Positions 17,992 to 30,371 of a stretch of DNA of 64,000 nucleotides are shown in pieces. The translations under genes were made by a program, and so were the position numbers. Origin of the DNA: Pyrenophora tritici-repentis (lineage: Eukaryota; Ascomycota; Dothideomycetes; Pleosporales; Pleosporaceae). Numbering within the stretch: position 1 is the first letter of the stretch; every line of letters begins with the position of its first letter. The DNA is taken from the NCBI RefSeq assembly GCF_003171515.1, contig NC_089399.1, positions 3,534,001 to 3,598,000 on the forward strand. The letters run 5' to 3'. Under the pieces are notes generated by a model that did not search any database, was not told the origin of the DNA, and was given only the letters and a program-made list of their open reading frames with translations.

Positions 17992-20650
17992 TTACAGCTG
18001 CGCGCCTTGTCCTACATCTACAACCTGATGTCCAGGACTCGGTGGTACATCGCCCGTCTCCCATAGCAAACGCTTTGGTCCGAGCCTGAATAAGATCTCT
18101 CCACCGCGGGTCATGATACCATCCGCGTCTTCGTGCTTAAACCAATTTCGGTCCCATTCGATGCCGTTGATGCGCACGCTCTGTACGTAGTAGCCCTGTC
18201 TGCCGTCTCCGTCATCTAGACCCTCGGCGCGGATTCTGAGTGTCTTATCGTGGTTGACCGTCATATTGATGTCGTCAAACCACGGACTTTCGAGGAGATA
18301 GACAGGCGTCGTGACAACAGGGTATAGACCTAGCATTTGCCACACCAACCAACAGTTCAACGCACCTGCATCGCTGTTTCCTGGTATCCCATTGGTAGTG
18401 TTGAAGTAAAAGTCGGTGGCAAGTTGACGGGATCGTTCAACGCTTTTCCACTGCTTGTTGAGATAGTTGTAGAAGTACGGGGTCTGGAAGTCCGGCTCGT
18501 TGGCTACGTTGTTAATGGTCGTGATGCCCAGACCGTTGACTCCGAGATCAACGCCGGAGGTGTTCGGCTGAAAAATGTAGTCGAGGCGCGTTTCAAAGTG
18601 TGCGGGGCCGCCCATTAGGGTTATCACACGGGATATGTCGTGAGGTATAACGAAGGAGTACTCTGTGACAATGTTAGTATGTATAACGCAGATGGAACGG
18701 CCTGCTAACCAAAAGCAGTTCCTTCATAGCTTTCGTCTCCCCAATTGCATTCACCGCAATTTGTGATATTATAAGTCTTATGGAATGTCCCGTTGGCGTA
18801 TCGTGGCATAACGAAACCGGTGAAGTTTCGACTGAAAGCTTCAGGGTCCCAACTCAACTGCCAGCCTGCCGAGCGACGGAGATATAGATCGCGGTCGCCC
18901 GGTGCTTCACCAGCCGCGATCTGACTCACCGCAAAGTCATTGAGGGAGTACTCTACGGTCTTTGACACAGCCCGTGTATTCCGGTCTGCGGAAACGTAGC
19001 CAAGTGGTATCCAGTCGTCGAGCGCTGAACGTCCCTCTTTCAGCGAGCCCTGAGGGTCTACTGGGTTCTGGTCAAAGAACGGGAGCACGTCAGCGTCTTT
19101 CTTGACCGCCGCATATCCCTCTGTCCAATTGATCATACCAGTCAATCCCTTAACATAGGCATCTGCGAGTACATTGTCTGCATTTGAGCCTCCTTGCACC
19201 AATCCATTGTAGTTACCCGATCGTCCATCGGGCATATATCCTTCATGCTTGAACATGTCAATCAAAGACCGGATCATCGACTCGTAGTAGCTAGGTTGGA
19301 TAAGATGCCACAGTGAAACCTGATTGCGGAAGAGATCCCACATAGTGTAAAAGTCATCCCAGTACGGCTCATCTGACTCCCAGAGTGGGTTCTCGCCTAC
19401 GCGCTCGCTAGGGATGAGATGCATAAAGTACAAGCTTGAGTATAGAAGAGCTAGCCTGGTCTTATTGGCAGATTCTGACGTATCGACACGGATCTTGGAG
19501 AAGACGTCGCGGTTCCATTCGTCCCGCGCGGCTTGTGTGGCTTTCTCGATGGACCATGATGAAAGCTCCGAATTCTTGTACGCGCAGGCCTTGTCTACAG
19601 ACATAAACGATATACCGACGCGTGATTTGACCTCCGTGACGTTGTTCCAGGTGAAGACAGCACCAACGCGGTCGTTCATTGGCCCCGATCGCGCAGTCGA
19701 GCCCGTAAATGTAGGCCATGGCGTTGTACCATTATCATATGTCCTGAAGTGCCGACTGACGGGGAAAGTGTTCCTGCCCTTGAAAGCCTTCGCGTCATTG
19801 GGTGGGCTGTCAAACTCTCCGCACACGTACACGGTAACCGGTGCGCCAATGTTCCAACCGCCCGCGATCGAAGTGTAGCCAGTGTAGGTGCTAGAGTCGG
19901 GCTGAATATCAATCTCGCCACCAGTGTAGAACTGTGAGTCCCATGATCGTGTCGGATGCGGTAGGTAGTGCGAGAAATCTACAAGCACGTGTTTTCCAGA
20001 TGTAGAAGGATAGGTGTAGTGGTGCAATCCTGCGTGTCGTGATGCTGAGAGTTCGACTTGGACGCCTGATTCCAGCTTCGTACGAAAGTATCCAACTGTT
20101 GCAATGTCGTCACCAACCTAAAATCACATCAAATCCTGCACATTCATCGTAATCAGGAATCTTACTCGATCCTGCCAGTACGTCCGGTTATCTAGCAGAT
20201 TAACATCGCCGTCGATAGCAGTCAGGGGCATCTGCGCCGGAAACCCATATCTAGATAATTCATCATCTGAAGTCGAGATTGTTGTGATTCTTCGATATGA
20301 CTTACTTTGGTCCTCCTCCCGTTCCAGATTGATGCATAAAGCTGATTCCCGTTACATGTCCTTTGGGTGTATACCCGCCGTTTAATGCGCTCTGATTGAC
20401 GGGCTCTTCAAATGTATCAATGCCTAGCTTTACCATACCAAAAGGTACAGCGCCGCCGACAAAGACATCGCCGCCGCCATCTGTATGTGGTCAGCAAACC
20501 CAGATAGAGAAGCGGAATAGCCATACACGCATATCCAGGTATCGCGCCCTCAGACCCAATAAAAGGGTTCACAAAACGTGCGTAATCCACATCTTGCGCA
20601 AAAGCGCACCGTGCAATCACCATCAGCTCTATCGCTCGTGTCACAAACAT
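17992..20650 (-). CDS. Secreted GH92 alpha-mannosidase
   Basis: Five exons (20650-20527, 20480-20306, 20250-20166, 20117-18710, 18662-17992) with introns of 46-55 bp, all GT-AG and in frame, giving 820 residues. A signal peptide is followed by the GH92 start DYARFVNPFIGSEG and GGGDVFVGGAVPFGMVKLGID. The catalytic half carries YWDDFYTMWDLFRNQ, KHEGYMPDGR, GSNADNVLADAYVKG and GIPGNSDAGALNCW, all hallmark GH92 blocks; the last holds catalytic Asp residues. GH92 enzymes are calcium-dependent exo-mannosidases (mostly alpha-1,2/1,3). The fungal secreted forms trim mannoproteins or glycans outside the cell. Several N-glycosylation sequons are present. Length is normal for fungal GH92. Confidence 0.93.
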
Positions 20651-21443
20651 ACTGGCAGAGGGTGAAGGAGCTCAAGTCGCAATGCATGGCCTCTGAATCC
20701 TTTCTCCCCCACTCTTCGCTCATCCTGATATAGCTTACCCCGCATCTGCATCGCTTCACATGCTGCATAGCAGCTGCGACCAAGATTCGAGGTTACATCG
20801 TGAAAGCAATCCTTCATGGAAAAGGCATCGCGGTTGGGTATGACGTCGCTGTTGTCGCCCCGCCTTCCTCTCCGAGCCTGGGCCATAGGTGTCTTCGGAA
20901 ATGAGTTCCGAGTGGTTCCGACGATGGACTTCCGGCCACCATGGTTTCAGCACGTGTGAAACGCGCTCATCTGCGTTTTTGCGCACGCGTCTCTTGTGGC
21001 CTGTTTCGCGACGGTGGTGCGGTTGAATGTATTGTTTATGTTGGTACGCGTTCTATACACTTGACGCGAACGTTCATTCCTCACATCGCAGAAGTCACAT
21101 CGGTCGATTGCATGAATGGTTCTCGATGTGAAAATTCCGTTACATTCTAAACATCTTCCCCTTTTGTATCTTCATCCTCTTCTGAAGTAGGCATCGTGAT
21201 GGGCAACGCGCCAAAGTCGTAAACAAAACAAAGAAGAAAAAAGGAGACCGACATTCCCGACGTGCTATTATCAGGCATCATTTTATCTCATCGCGGACAG
21301 ACTCTGATGCATCGAAATACTGGTGTGAGAACAAAAAGAGAAAGGAAGCAAAACTAAGAAGGGTGGGCAACATATAAGCCGCGTACTCGTGGAACTAGTG
21401 CAACGCCAATTACCCCAAGAACTACCGAGACCGTGTCGAAGAC
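20651..21443. other. Intergenic upstream of GH92
   Basis: About 0.8 kb between the GH92 start and the 3' end of the next minus-strand gene. No motif-bearing ORF or RNA was recognised. Confidence 0.5.
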
Positions 21444-22861
21444 CTACTTCCTCAGATGAGGCGGGATGCTGGCAGGCGATGCAGCTCCAGAAATCGCGTA
21501 CCTTGAAGCGCCAAGGCCACAGACAGCGGCAGCCCTAGGAGTCATAGGAACAGTCGTGGGCCCGTTTGACATGGCGGGCACGGAGGCTGGCTGCTGGGAC
21601 GGCATGCGACGCGTCGCCTCGTCAGCGGCACCAAGCTGGACGTTTACAGCCATCATGTACCCAATGAGGAGCGGCGCCATCTGCCCATCAGCGGCCTTGA
21701 CAACGGCGTCTTGAAAGACCGTATTGGCTTGGGCGTTGGTGAAAGTGTGAGCGCGCAGGTACTCAACAACGAGCGCTTTATCAGCACGCTCTTCTTGGAG
21801 ATCCTCGGAGAGGGACAGAATCGTGGCGTTCTTCTCCTCCATCTTGCGTATGACTGCTTGACGGCCGGCGGCGAGATGCCTCATCCGGGTGTTGACGACT
21901 GCCTCCTTTTGGCGACAAGAGGCGACGATATGTTCCTGGAACGTGTCTTGCGCTTTCCGAAGCTCCGGTATCTCATCAACATGGGTGTTCAGAATGCCCC
22001 TCGTGATGTTGAGCACGTCCTCAAATTTCGACCAGGCGCCCTGGAAGTTGACTTGGTTTGTACCGATGATTTTGATGGTTTTCCCATGGAGTTCAAGGGT
22101 CGCTTCTTGGTTCGCCAGGGCCTTTACGTTGTTTTCCAGTCGCTCGGAGTGGGTCATGAGAGTTTCAGCTTGATTCTCCAAGACCGTCGTCTGGTTTTCG
22201 ACAGAAACCGCAATCTTCTTGATCTCTCCGCTGTTTTGGGTTTCCTTTCGCTCAAGTCCATCTATCCTCACCTCGTTGGTCATGCGATGGCACATGACTT
22301 GATCCGAGAGGCCTTGAAGGCTCTTAGAGTCACCCGAGCTCGTTTTCCTGAGAGAGTTGAGGGAGGTAGAGGCCTTGTCTGAAGATGCCTGCAGGATCTT
22401 GATCGATGTGATAAGGTCTTGAATTGAATTGAAACCTTGTGCTTGTTGATGACGTGGACAACAGTGAGAGCCAGACAGATGGCGATGTTGAAGAGCAGTT
22501 GGGTGACCACCACAATCAGGTAGATGAAAGGAGGGCCGGCGGCCTTGGGAAAAGCGACTGCACTGACGGCAGCTGCTTCCGTAGGCAGATCCATGTCTAC
22601 CGTTCGGTCTGGTGTCGCCCCCTCGGCGATCTCGACGGTGATGGTGGGCGCGTCCTCCAAAGCCATAGTGACCTTTCCGTCGCTGGCAACAGGTCCGGAT
22701 TTGAAGTGAGTGACTGTATGGCCGTAATAGGGCTTCAAGATCTCGGCGCATGTCTTGTTGTTGCTGACCGACGAATTCGTGTCGTCGGGCGAGAGCTTTT
22801 CGTAAAGCGCGCAGGCCTGCTGGAGTGCGGCAATCACGAAAATCTTAATGATCGCGACCAT
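21444..22861 (-). CDS. Membrane protein with signal peptide, one TM and long coiled coil
   Basis: Two exons are proposed: 22861-22436 and 22388-21444, joined by a 47-bp intron (donor GTTTCA, acceptor CCTGCAG), giving 456 residues. Exon 1 has a signal peptide (MVAIIKIFVIAALQQACA), a small luminal domain with N-glycosylation sequons, and a TM helix at about 112-138. Exon 2 is mostly amphipathic heptads (QTTVLENQAETLMTHSERL, EEKNATILSLSEDLQEE) with a Pro/Ala-rich tail. The intron is needed because the two open frames are offset by one base; the donor is weak, so a frameshift is an alternative. Family not recognised. The layout suggests an ER or cell-surface anchored coiled-coil protein. Confidence 0.65.
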
Positions 22862-23659
22862 TTTGGTGGTATATATGGTGAGATGTATGTTGAGAGTATT
22901 GGAAGCTATAGGAAGAGTGTTTCGGAGTTTGTGTCAATGTCGGAGCACAGATTTTGTGGTCGCAGGCAAGCTATACGTGTGAGGAAATTGGAGCGCCAAG
23001 ACTGACGACAAACAATCACAATAGGCTAGCTGGACCCCGACAATAACCGGCAGCCCCCCAATCAGTCACGATAAGCTCCTCTTTGCTATTGTTGTGCCAT
23101 TGGCGATGCGCTGTATGACGTCGGATGGGCGTCAGAGAAGCTGTCGCGCCGTCGCGCCGTCGCGCCAGCCGGGCTTTGACAGTGAGCTCACGTTTAGCGC
23201 ATCCATGATAGGGCTTTGCGCGTACTTGCTTGCAGCATTGGGCCATGAATATGAGTTAAATTGGGTTGGATGCGTGATGTTGTCAATGGGCGACTTTAGA
23301 TCGGAACGTGAACTGTCTATTATCACTGTGGATGTTGGAACGTACTAGGTCTGCTTGACCACGGTTGTATCATATCTAATTTCTATACAGGCAGCTGCTG
23401 GTGAGGAGCGGCTTAAAGGCTGCCCCTGGGATCTTTCGAATGAACGCATGGATAATGTCCTAATTCTCATGGTTATCATCTTCCCTACACACTATACGGG
23501 TGAGAGTGTGATCTAATGGTACATGTTCAGTGAGATCTATCAAATGTCTGTACAACTGTAAAAACGCCCCTTGTTTTGATCCGCCATATCATCAACAAGG
23601 AACCGCCATGATAAAGGCAGGCATACGATGTGAACATCGCCCGCTTCTAAAAAGCCCAT
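22862..23659. other. Intergenic 0.8 kb
   Basis: No supported gene. A small CGTCGCGC repeat occurs at 23142-23165. Confidence 0.45.
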
Positions 23660-24406
23660 TTAATCCTCCTCCATGACAGCACCGACCCAATCCGGAAAAC
23701 ACATCTTCATGTGCTTCTCAAGGTCGTCCTGCGCCGTCTTCCAGCTGATCTCGCCTGTCGTTGGCGTCCAGACCCATATTGTATCATATTCCTTGATTGT
23801 AATCACATGGTCCTTGGCCCTCAGCTCTGTCATAACCGGCAATAGACGCCCTGTCATAAGAATCGGGGAATGCTTTTCGAAATTCGTATATCGCCCAATA
23901 TCCTCGTCATATAACCGTTTTGAAGCGAGTTTGAATGTGATATAGACTTTTACAGGCTTGAATTCGCGAAGGCAGTCGAGCTCTCCCATGAGAATGTCTA
24001 GCTGCGCTGAGCTTGAGGGCTTCGTGCCGTAATCGAGGTAAGGTATCTCAATGTTAAGGTGGCGTACATGATCCCTGCGGACGATGCCATGGATGTGATT
24101 CGAGAGGTTCTTGTCAAGGAAGTGTTTGATGATGTACGGCCTTTCGAAAGTGAAGAATTTGTTGCTGTACAAATTTTTCAACATTCCAATCGCGAAATCG
24201 AGAGTGACGATCTTCGTGTCAAGGAACCACGGCATGTTAGAGACTTCATGGCTCCAGTTTCTGTTAACGAACCTCCTGCGGGCATGTCGGAAAACAGATG
24301 GCCTTTGCTTGTAATCGACTAGAATTGGCTCTTCGAAGTCGTCGATGTGGGAGTACACCATGTTCATGAGTTCTTGCGGTAGGTACTTGAGAACATTGTC
24401 GCACAT
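23660..24406 (-). CDS. LPQEL/LPREIRD-motif hypothetical protein
   Basis: The open frame runs to 24427 but its first codon there is TTG; the first ATG is at 24406 (MCDNVLKYL), giving 248 residues. The frame is also open upstream without ATG, so an unseen 5' exon is possible. The N-terminal motif YLPQELMNMVYSHI fits the LPxE(I/L)xxxxY helix found at the start of many Dothideomycete F-box-like/2EXR-like proteins; the cluster at 36-47 kb shares it. The rest (HARRRFVNRNWSHEVSNMPWFLDTKIVTLDFA) resembles the family body. The role is unknown; such proteins are thought to be protein-interaction modules. Confidence 0.6.
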   Translation of the reverse strand: MCDNVLKYLPQELMNMVYSHIDDFEEPILVDYKQRPSVFRHARRRFVNRNWSHEVSNMPWFLDTKIVTLDFAIGMLKNLYSNKFFTFERPYIIKHFLDKNLSNHIHGIVRRDHVRHLNIEIPYLDYGTKPSSSAQLDILMGELDCLREFKPVKVYITFKLASKRLYDEDIGRYTNFEKHSPILMTGRLLPVMTELRAKDHVITIKEYDTIWVWTPTTGEISWKTAQDDLEKHMKMCFPDWVGAVMEED

Positions 24407-24665
24407 CTCTTTCGTCCCGTAGCGCAAAAAGATTTGCCCCAGCTCAGCTTCTATGCGTGCGTGTTTAGCATATGCAGCTTTGGTCTTATCGGGGAACTGA
24501 GTGGGCGAAATTGTTGTTGTATTGAGAACAGTGAAGTGCTAGCTATATGGTGCGGGTTGCTGCCTAGAGGAGGCTAGCCCTTAAGCAGAAGGAGCTAGTC
24601 CTATAAGAGGAGAGCTAACTGGTGAGAAGTGAATGCATGGAGACTGGCTTGCCCGGCCGACAGGT

Positions 24666-24899
24666 CTAGCGTCCTAAGACAGCAATGCGTTTAGTATAGA
24701 AGGTAGTCTTCGTGAATCTACCTTTCAACGCCCGTTCTTTGTCTTCGTCCGTTGCTGGAGATAAACCTCGCATGGCATACATGACCTCTCCCAAGGTTTG
24801 ATCTTTACTACTGGCCTCTTTCTTGAAAAATGATTCAAGATTGGTGAGTGCCAAACAGCGGAGTCGGTAGTGCTCTTCCTCAGTGGTGGCGCACGACAT
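24666..24899 (-). CDS. Small hypothetical protein (77 aa)
   Basis: ATG at 24899 in good context, charged product (TNLESFFKKEASSKDQTLGE). No domain is recognised and the gene may have further exons. Listed because its composition is protein-like and it is the only candidate in this gap. Confidence 0.3.
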   Translation of the reverse strand: MSCATTEEEHYRLRCLALTNLESFFKKEASSKDQTLGEVMYAMRGLSPATDEDKERALKGRFTKTTFYTKRIAVLGR

Positions 24900-25911
24900 T
24901 CGCCCCCTTTCGTCGGTAAATCCGACTAAATCGCGAATCGGCGACTTGGAAGTATCACTCGTGTTTGTTTTTCAATGAGAGAACGTTCTGTACTGATGAT
25001 TTTGGAGTTGTCTGTTTCACTTCTTTGGAGCTGTATGTCAAGGGCGGTTTTGGGAACTCGTTGAAGACAATGAGTAGCAGTATTGAGATCCTAACTAATC
25101 AGTATTGGCTGAGGGTCAATTTTCTTTCTCTTTCTATGTGCACGGAAGTTCTTGGAAAGAGAAGGGAAGGTGGGGTATATATCGCAAGTAGCCAGTTGCC
25201 AGAAGATTGTGGTACGTGCGGTTTGCCCAAGTGAAAACGTCGCGCTACGCCCCATGGGGTTGTCATCGGATAACCGCACAAGACCAGATTTACTCTAGCA
25301 ATGAAAGTAAAGACAGAATCCGGATAGAGCCTCCGAGCTGATCACTGTTACCCCCTGCAGATCTGGCAAATGAGCATGTGGGTATTGGAAATGTTATCTT
25401 AGTGACAAAAAAGAGAGATTGGAAATCACACCTAAGCGTTGTGTAAAGAGCGAGAAGATGATGAAAACACATGGTTTACTTGGCCCTATCGATATCATGA
25501 AATATGCAAGACACGTCAGTATCTTCCCATGATTCATGCCTGCATTCTTGAGAAGTAACAATAACAATACACACACAGAACAAATACCCAAAATGTACGA
25601 TAAACAAAACCAGATAGAACGGCCTCCGGCCCAGTCCTACATAGTCTCTGACTGAAAAAGGACTTAAATGGAATAATAATAATAATAATAATACACACAC
25701 AGATAATGGAATCGTATCAAGAAGAGAATACAAACGTTACTCGTAAAACTTCAGGGTAGTATACATCAGAAGTATTTGGAACAAAGAGACGTGAAGCTTA
25801 CTGAAGTGAAGCTCTTGCTAACTAACATGGGAATACTTGTGGGTCTGACAACATCGAATGAACGTGATTAGATGCGCGAAACGAGTTGCATACTAATACA
25901 ATATTGATATA
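24900..25911. other. Intergenic, AT-rich
   Basis: About 1 kb with a short (AAT)n microsatellite at 25672-25692 followed by (AC)n. The frames are low-complexity artefacts. Confidence 0.5.
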
Positions 25912-27906
25912 TCACAATTGAGGCGATCGCTTGACGATATGAGGGCTGTTTCTTACGTCGCGTACAGTAGGTAGACATTGTGATCTAATGTCCCGGTCCA
26001 TTTGCAAAAGTTCACCTGGTGGACGAGGCTCATGATGTGAGATGTTCACTCGGGCAGGGGAGCGCATGTGGCCCGGAGTTTTGTTGTGCACAGCCAGGGG
26101 AGGGCACATGGGTGAAGCGGGAATGTGTTCCACTTCTGTATTACTGAACCAGCTGTTGATAGCCGCGCCCATTGGAGACGTCAAGTCCTGGATAGACCCG
26201 GGTCTTACTATCTCCTTCTCAGACGGCATCTTCAGTGGCGGCGCATATAGGTGTCTAGTTGTGGCAAATTTCGGCGGGCGCGCATGATCAGGTGATGGTG
26301 CGGGCCGTGCATCATTGACTGAAGGATTGGGTTTGCTCGCAACCCCAGAGACTGTCTGTGATCTCACGGGCCGGAATGGTGGGACTGGTGATGTAACAGG
26401 CGTTCGGTGTGGTTGTTGGGAGCCGTAATGCTGATACTGAGGTGGGAACAGCGAAAATCGTTCTGCCCGGGGTAAGACTGGAACCGGAGTAGGCGCCCAA
26501 CTTGAATAGCAAGAGCTGGGTGTGGCCGAGCCTGGACTTTGAACCTTCTTTGGCGGGCAGGGTGCTTTCCTGGCCGGTATAAAGGACTGTAAGAGCATCG
26601 ACTGTGATGATGTGCACGTTGGAGATAGAACACCAGAGCTTTCTGTCCGCGGACTTCCCCGGTCTATGCTCCGTTGTCGCTGAGGATCACGGTGAGGAAT
26701 GTATATGTTTAAGCCGCGTACACTTGATTTGCTGTTAGGCAAGCTTGGTATCACTTGAGGCGAAAGTGGTGTCAGAGGCCTAGGAGTAGGAAGGCAAGGC
26801 GAGGCCTGTGGCGCGAGTTTGTACTGAGCGGAAGTTTCCGCGCCCGGATCCCAAAGAGCAAGGTCTTTCGGTTTCCTACTCCTGCGAAACCAAAGCGAAG
26901 ATGCTGAGGGGCCAAGGCGATGATTCGCCAGCCGATCTCGTTTCGTTGCCAGATAAGGTGTGCGCAGGTTGACATCCAGATTCTTGAAGAACGGCACCAT
27001 GTATGGAATGCTTGCAGTGGCAATGCTGAGAAATAGCTGAGCTTGTGAAATAATTACGGGAATCCAGAGTCGGTATTCGGGAAGGCTTTGTGGTGTGGTA
27101 GGGTAAAGCCAAATCAAGCGAATAAGCGCTGCACCAAGTACAAGTACGCGAGGAAGGAAGCATGTTATGAATGCAACCTTCTGTGAAAGGGGTACTTGGA
27201 TATATGCTACGAGGTTGACTGAGATCATGACGATGGAAACTTCTGTAGACATATCGATTATGCAGTACATGACCCAAAAGATTTGCTAACAGCGTCAGCG
27301 ATGTCGGCCCATACGCGCATTGGGAGTTCCATTCTGCTTACCGTGTTGAAGCAACGGTTACTCTCCATAATCCATGGCCGAGGTATATCGCATTGAATTG
27401 CGATAGCTAGCAGTGACGCTATACTCCATGCGAGAACGAAGACACTGACTGTGATAACGATCCGACGCGCCCATCGCTGCACCTCTACGATGGTGTAGAA
27501 GATGACAAGTACGGAAAGCTTAGCGGAACAAATAGCTGCGATATACATGAAATTGGAGATGTAGTAGCCTTTCATAAGGAAGTGGGTTTGCTCGATGGTC
27601 AAAGAGTTGTCACTAAGACCTTGAGAGGCGAGCAAGGTTGCGATTATCGATAGACCGATGACACATGCCTGTCAGGTGTTAGCTTGAATCACAGAACTTG
27701 GCTGCGATACGGACCGTTGATATCAGAACCAGAAAGTCATCGACCGCAGCTCGACGTAAGAGCAGGGCCTTGATACTTTGTCGTGCAATCATGACAACCA
27801 CCGTGAGAGTCAGGATAATCCATGATACTATCTTGATGCTGTTTTTATGGTCCGTCTCATGAGCGGAAACCTTTCTGATCAATAGTAATGCCGTTGATAT
27901 TCTCAT
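25912..27906 (-). CDS. Fungal rhodopsin-fold seven-helix integral membrane protein
   Basis: Three exons (27906-27715, 27668-27342, 27285-25912) with introns of 46 and 56 bp; the second has a clean GTAAGC donor and TTAG acceptor, the first a non-consensus GTCCGT donor. The product is 630 residues. Seven hydrophobic helices are visible in the first about 290 residues (IVSWIILTLTVVVMIARQ; ACVIGLSIIATLL; YYISNFMYIAAICSAKLSV; IVITVSVFVLAWSIASLL; FWVMYCIIDMSTEVSIVM; AFITCFLPRVLVLGAALI; IIISQAQLFLSIATASIPYM-like), matching the fungal 'rhodopsin domain' / PTH11-type family. The C-terminal about 340 residues are Pro/Ser-rich and probably cytosolic. Related proteins are candidate GPCR-like sensors; ligand unknown. 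Confidence 0.85.
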
Positions 27907-29570
27907 AACGGAAGACAAAAAAAGGAGAAGAATTTGTTGAAAGACAACAACAGACCCAAAATGAAACAAGAGGGAAAGAAAAGAATGGAAAGACAAACTA
28001 GACGGTCGAACCACGAAACAGAGTAAGCATCGAGATATGATGAAGCCCGGTGTCAGAGATATGGGGTCTTGTACGTCGTCTGAAGCAGCCCAGGTAATCA
28101 TGGGGGTATGATTGTGGGTGAATAATCCACAGAAACCCAGCTGGACCAGGGTCAGTCCCAAAAACAGATGAAAGGCAGTCTCCCCAAGAATACCAGCGCA
28201 ATAAGTCCGAATGCGACAAGGCGTACTGCAGTATGATATTTGGTGATCATTTCCATAGAGTGACCCAAAGGATTCGTGACTAGCCCGATATATGATCTGA
28301 CATCTGCGAACCACAAATACTGGCTCCTGAAGGGTGCCCGCAGCGATAAGCACAAGAGCAGATCAGCCGCGCTGCGCCATGCAGCATGCACCTATGCTTA
28401 GTGCGACTTAAGCGCCTATGATGATTTGTAGATTGGAAACCGTTGGCAGTTGGCGCGGCTGACGTGGGGACCGGGTTCGCGCGTTAGAGCGCGGCATCAT
28501 CCTCCCGTACCCGTTTTGGTGGCGCTCACGAACGGTACAAGTGGCATCTCGTGGAATCCTGCTCTGACAATATCGGAGTACAACGTCGAGATTATTATGC
28601 ATGATCGTAAACCGTCTCTTGTGCCATTCGCTTATGGCTACTCAAGTTCATCCATGATCCTCCCCTCGCACCGGCGCTGGAATCTACTACCTAAGTAAAG
28701 TGACGCCGGAGCGAAGAACTTCGCTACGTAGGCTGGCGATTTGAACCCGTTCAGCCCGCAGATACCTCCCATAATCTTTTCTTAGATCTGTCTGCATACT
28801 TTATCTACGTCCAGCAGGGGGTTGATCCTTCCCGGTTACCGACTAGGTGGTTCAGCGCCGGTGGTCCTGTTTCACTACCATCATCGACGCAAATAAGACA
28901 GCTATTCTTACTACGGCCCCACTGAAAAGCTGTTGCTTCAGAGCTGTTGACAGAAGCGAGCATAATCCCCAACCACTGGTGGTATATGACTGTAAGACAC
29001 CACAATACTCCTATTTGGTGATTGGTACTATGGTCCGGATAAAATCCGTCGGTTCTATGAGGGTGCATGTGGATGGGGCGGGGCGGTTATCGAGGCGAAA
29101 CCCTGGTCGCAATCGCAGCTGACGTCGTGCGTCGCGCAAACTTGTTTGCCCCTTCATCGAAGATATGCTGCAAAGATGTAACCTACCTGCTATCAGGCAG
29201 AGTGAATGATGTGTGAGAGGTGCTACACTGAATCGCTGAGTGGGGATGCAGGTACGGCTGCGTGAGGCACGGAACAGCAGTCGGCCCGTGGTCTTGGCAA
29301 CGGGCTTAACTTGGCTAAAGCTGTGGCTATCCCTGAAGCTGCTCTTGTTGGCTCCCACCTCACCGTCAATGGAGCACAGGTCCCGAGACATCTCCTACCA
29401 CGCTATACAGTCCACAACGCTCACTACCACTCTAGCCAGAGTCCTCGCATGCTCCACTCGCGTCGACTACCTCGGCTAAGGCCGGCTACGCTCCGACCAT
29501 CTACAATCGTATCGTAGAAGCAAGGCATCAACAGCTTTTCTCTCTGCGTACATCATCAGCCAGTTCCTCC
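27907..29570. other. Intergenic 1.7 kb
   Basis: Upstream of the rhodopsin-like gene and the kinase gene, which are divergent. Frames at 28152-28391 and 29011-29391 (minus) show no motif. A tRNA-like GGTTCAAATC at about 28740 (minus) has no cloverleaf around it. Confidence 0.45.
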
Positions 29571-30371
29571 ATGGCGTCCGTAATAATCTCCCTATTCACA
29601 CTCATCCGGAAGCTTCCTTCCAGGTACTTCGGAAAACCCCCACCTCCATACGAAACACCACCCGATGCCGTCGTGCCCGAAACGATGCCGTTCCTTGGGG
29701 CTGGAAAATCTGGGGTTGTTAATGGGATCGATGCAGAACGGGTGCTAAAGAGATATCACGATGATGACGGGCGGGAGACTGAGCATATCGTTTATAAGCG
29801 ATTAGGTTCACATCCCAGTATCGCCAAGTTGCTGGAAATACGGACAGATGGATCTATCGTTCTCGAGCGAGGCACACCACTCAGAAGTATCTGCAGGGGC
29901 CCCTCTACCAATGAGATACCGATTGAAACCAAAATCCGCTGGTTGAAACAAGCAGCAGAAGGTTATCAATATCTGCACTCTTGTGGCATCATCCATGGTG
30001 ACGTTGGGAGTCACAATCTGATTCTTACAAAGCAGGATTGTATAAAGCTTATTGACTTTGAAGGCTGTGGTGTTGACGGTGGAGGGGCGATGTCATGCTA
30101 CGAATGGTTCAGCTATCGGCCCTCCATGCCTCGAGTGAGTTCAGATACTGACGTATTTGCATTTGGATGTATGATCTACGAACTTTTGACTGGAAGACCG
30201 CCGCATTATGAATTCGAAGGATTGGACAACCAGGTCGAAGAATTATACGAAGCTCAACAATTCCCAGATACAACTGATCTTTCTCTTGGCCAGCTAATCC
30301 GGAATTGCTGGAACAGCAACGCCAGCTCGATGGCCGATATTATTAGAGAGCTAGACGCTTATCCCGCTTGA
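29571..30371 (+). CDS. Divergent protein kinase-like protein (HGDV/DFEG)
   Basis: 266 residues, intronless. Glycine loop GAGKSGVV at 43-50, candidate ATP-binding Lys60 in ERVLKRY, catalytic loop IIHGDVGSHNLIL (142-149) in place of HRDxKxxN, metal site DFEG at 162-165, and an APE-less activation segment followed by DTDVFAFGCMIYELLTGRPP, a clear subdomain IX helix. Asp and Asn of the catalytic loop and Asp of DFEG are kept, so activity is possible. The HGDVGxHN form recurs in a group of short fungal kinases known mostly from genome surveys. A Pro-rich N-terminus (PPPPYETPPD, containing PPxY) could recruit WW-domain ubiquitin ligases. Substrate unknown. Confidence 0.85.
   Translation: MASVIISLFTLIRKLPSRYFGKPPPPYETPPDAVVPETMPFLGAGKSGVVNGIDAERVLKRYHDDDGRETEHIVYKRLGSHPSIAKLLEIRTDGSIVLERGTPLRSICRGPSTNEIPIETKIRWLKQAAEGYQYLHSCGIIHGDVGSHNLILTKQDCIKLIDFEGCGVDGGGAMSCYEWFSYRPSMPRVSSDTDVFAFGCMIYELLTGRPPHYEFEGLDNQVEELYEAQQFPDTTDLSLGQLIRNCWNSNASSMADIIRELDAYPA

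Noticed and set aside
28730..28800. Possible tRNA (GGTTCAAATC on minus)
   Set aside because: No matching acceptor stem, D arm or anticodon arm could be folded around it.
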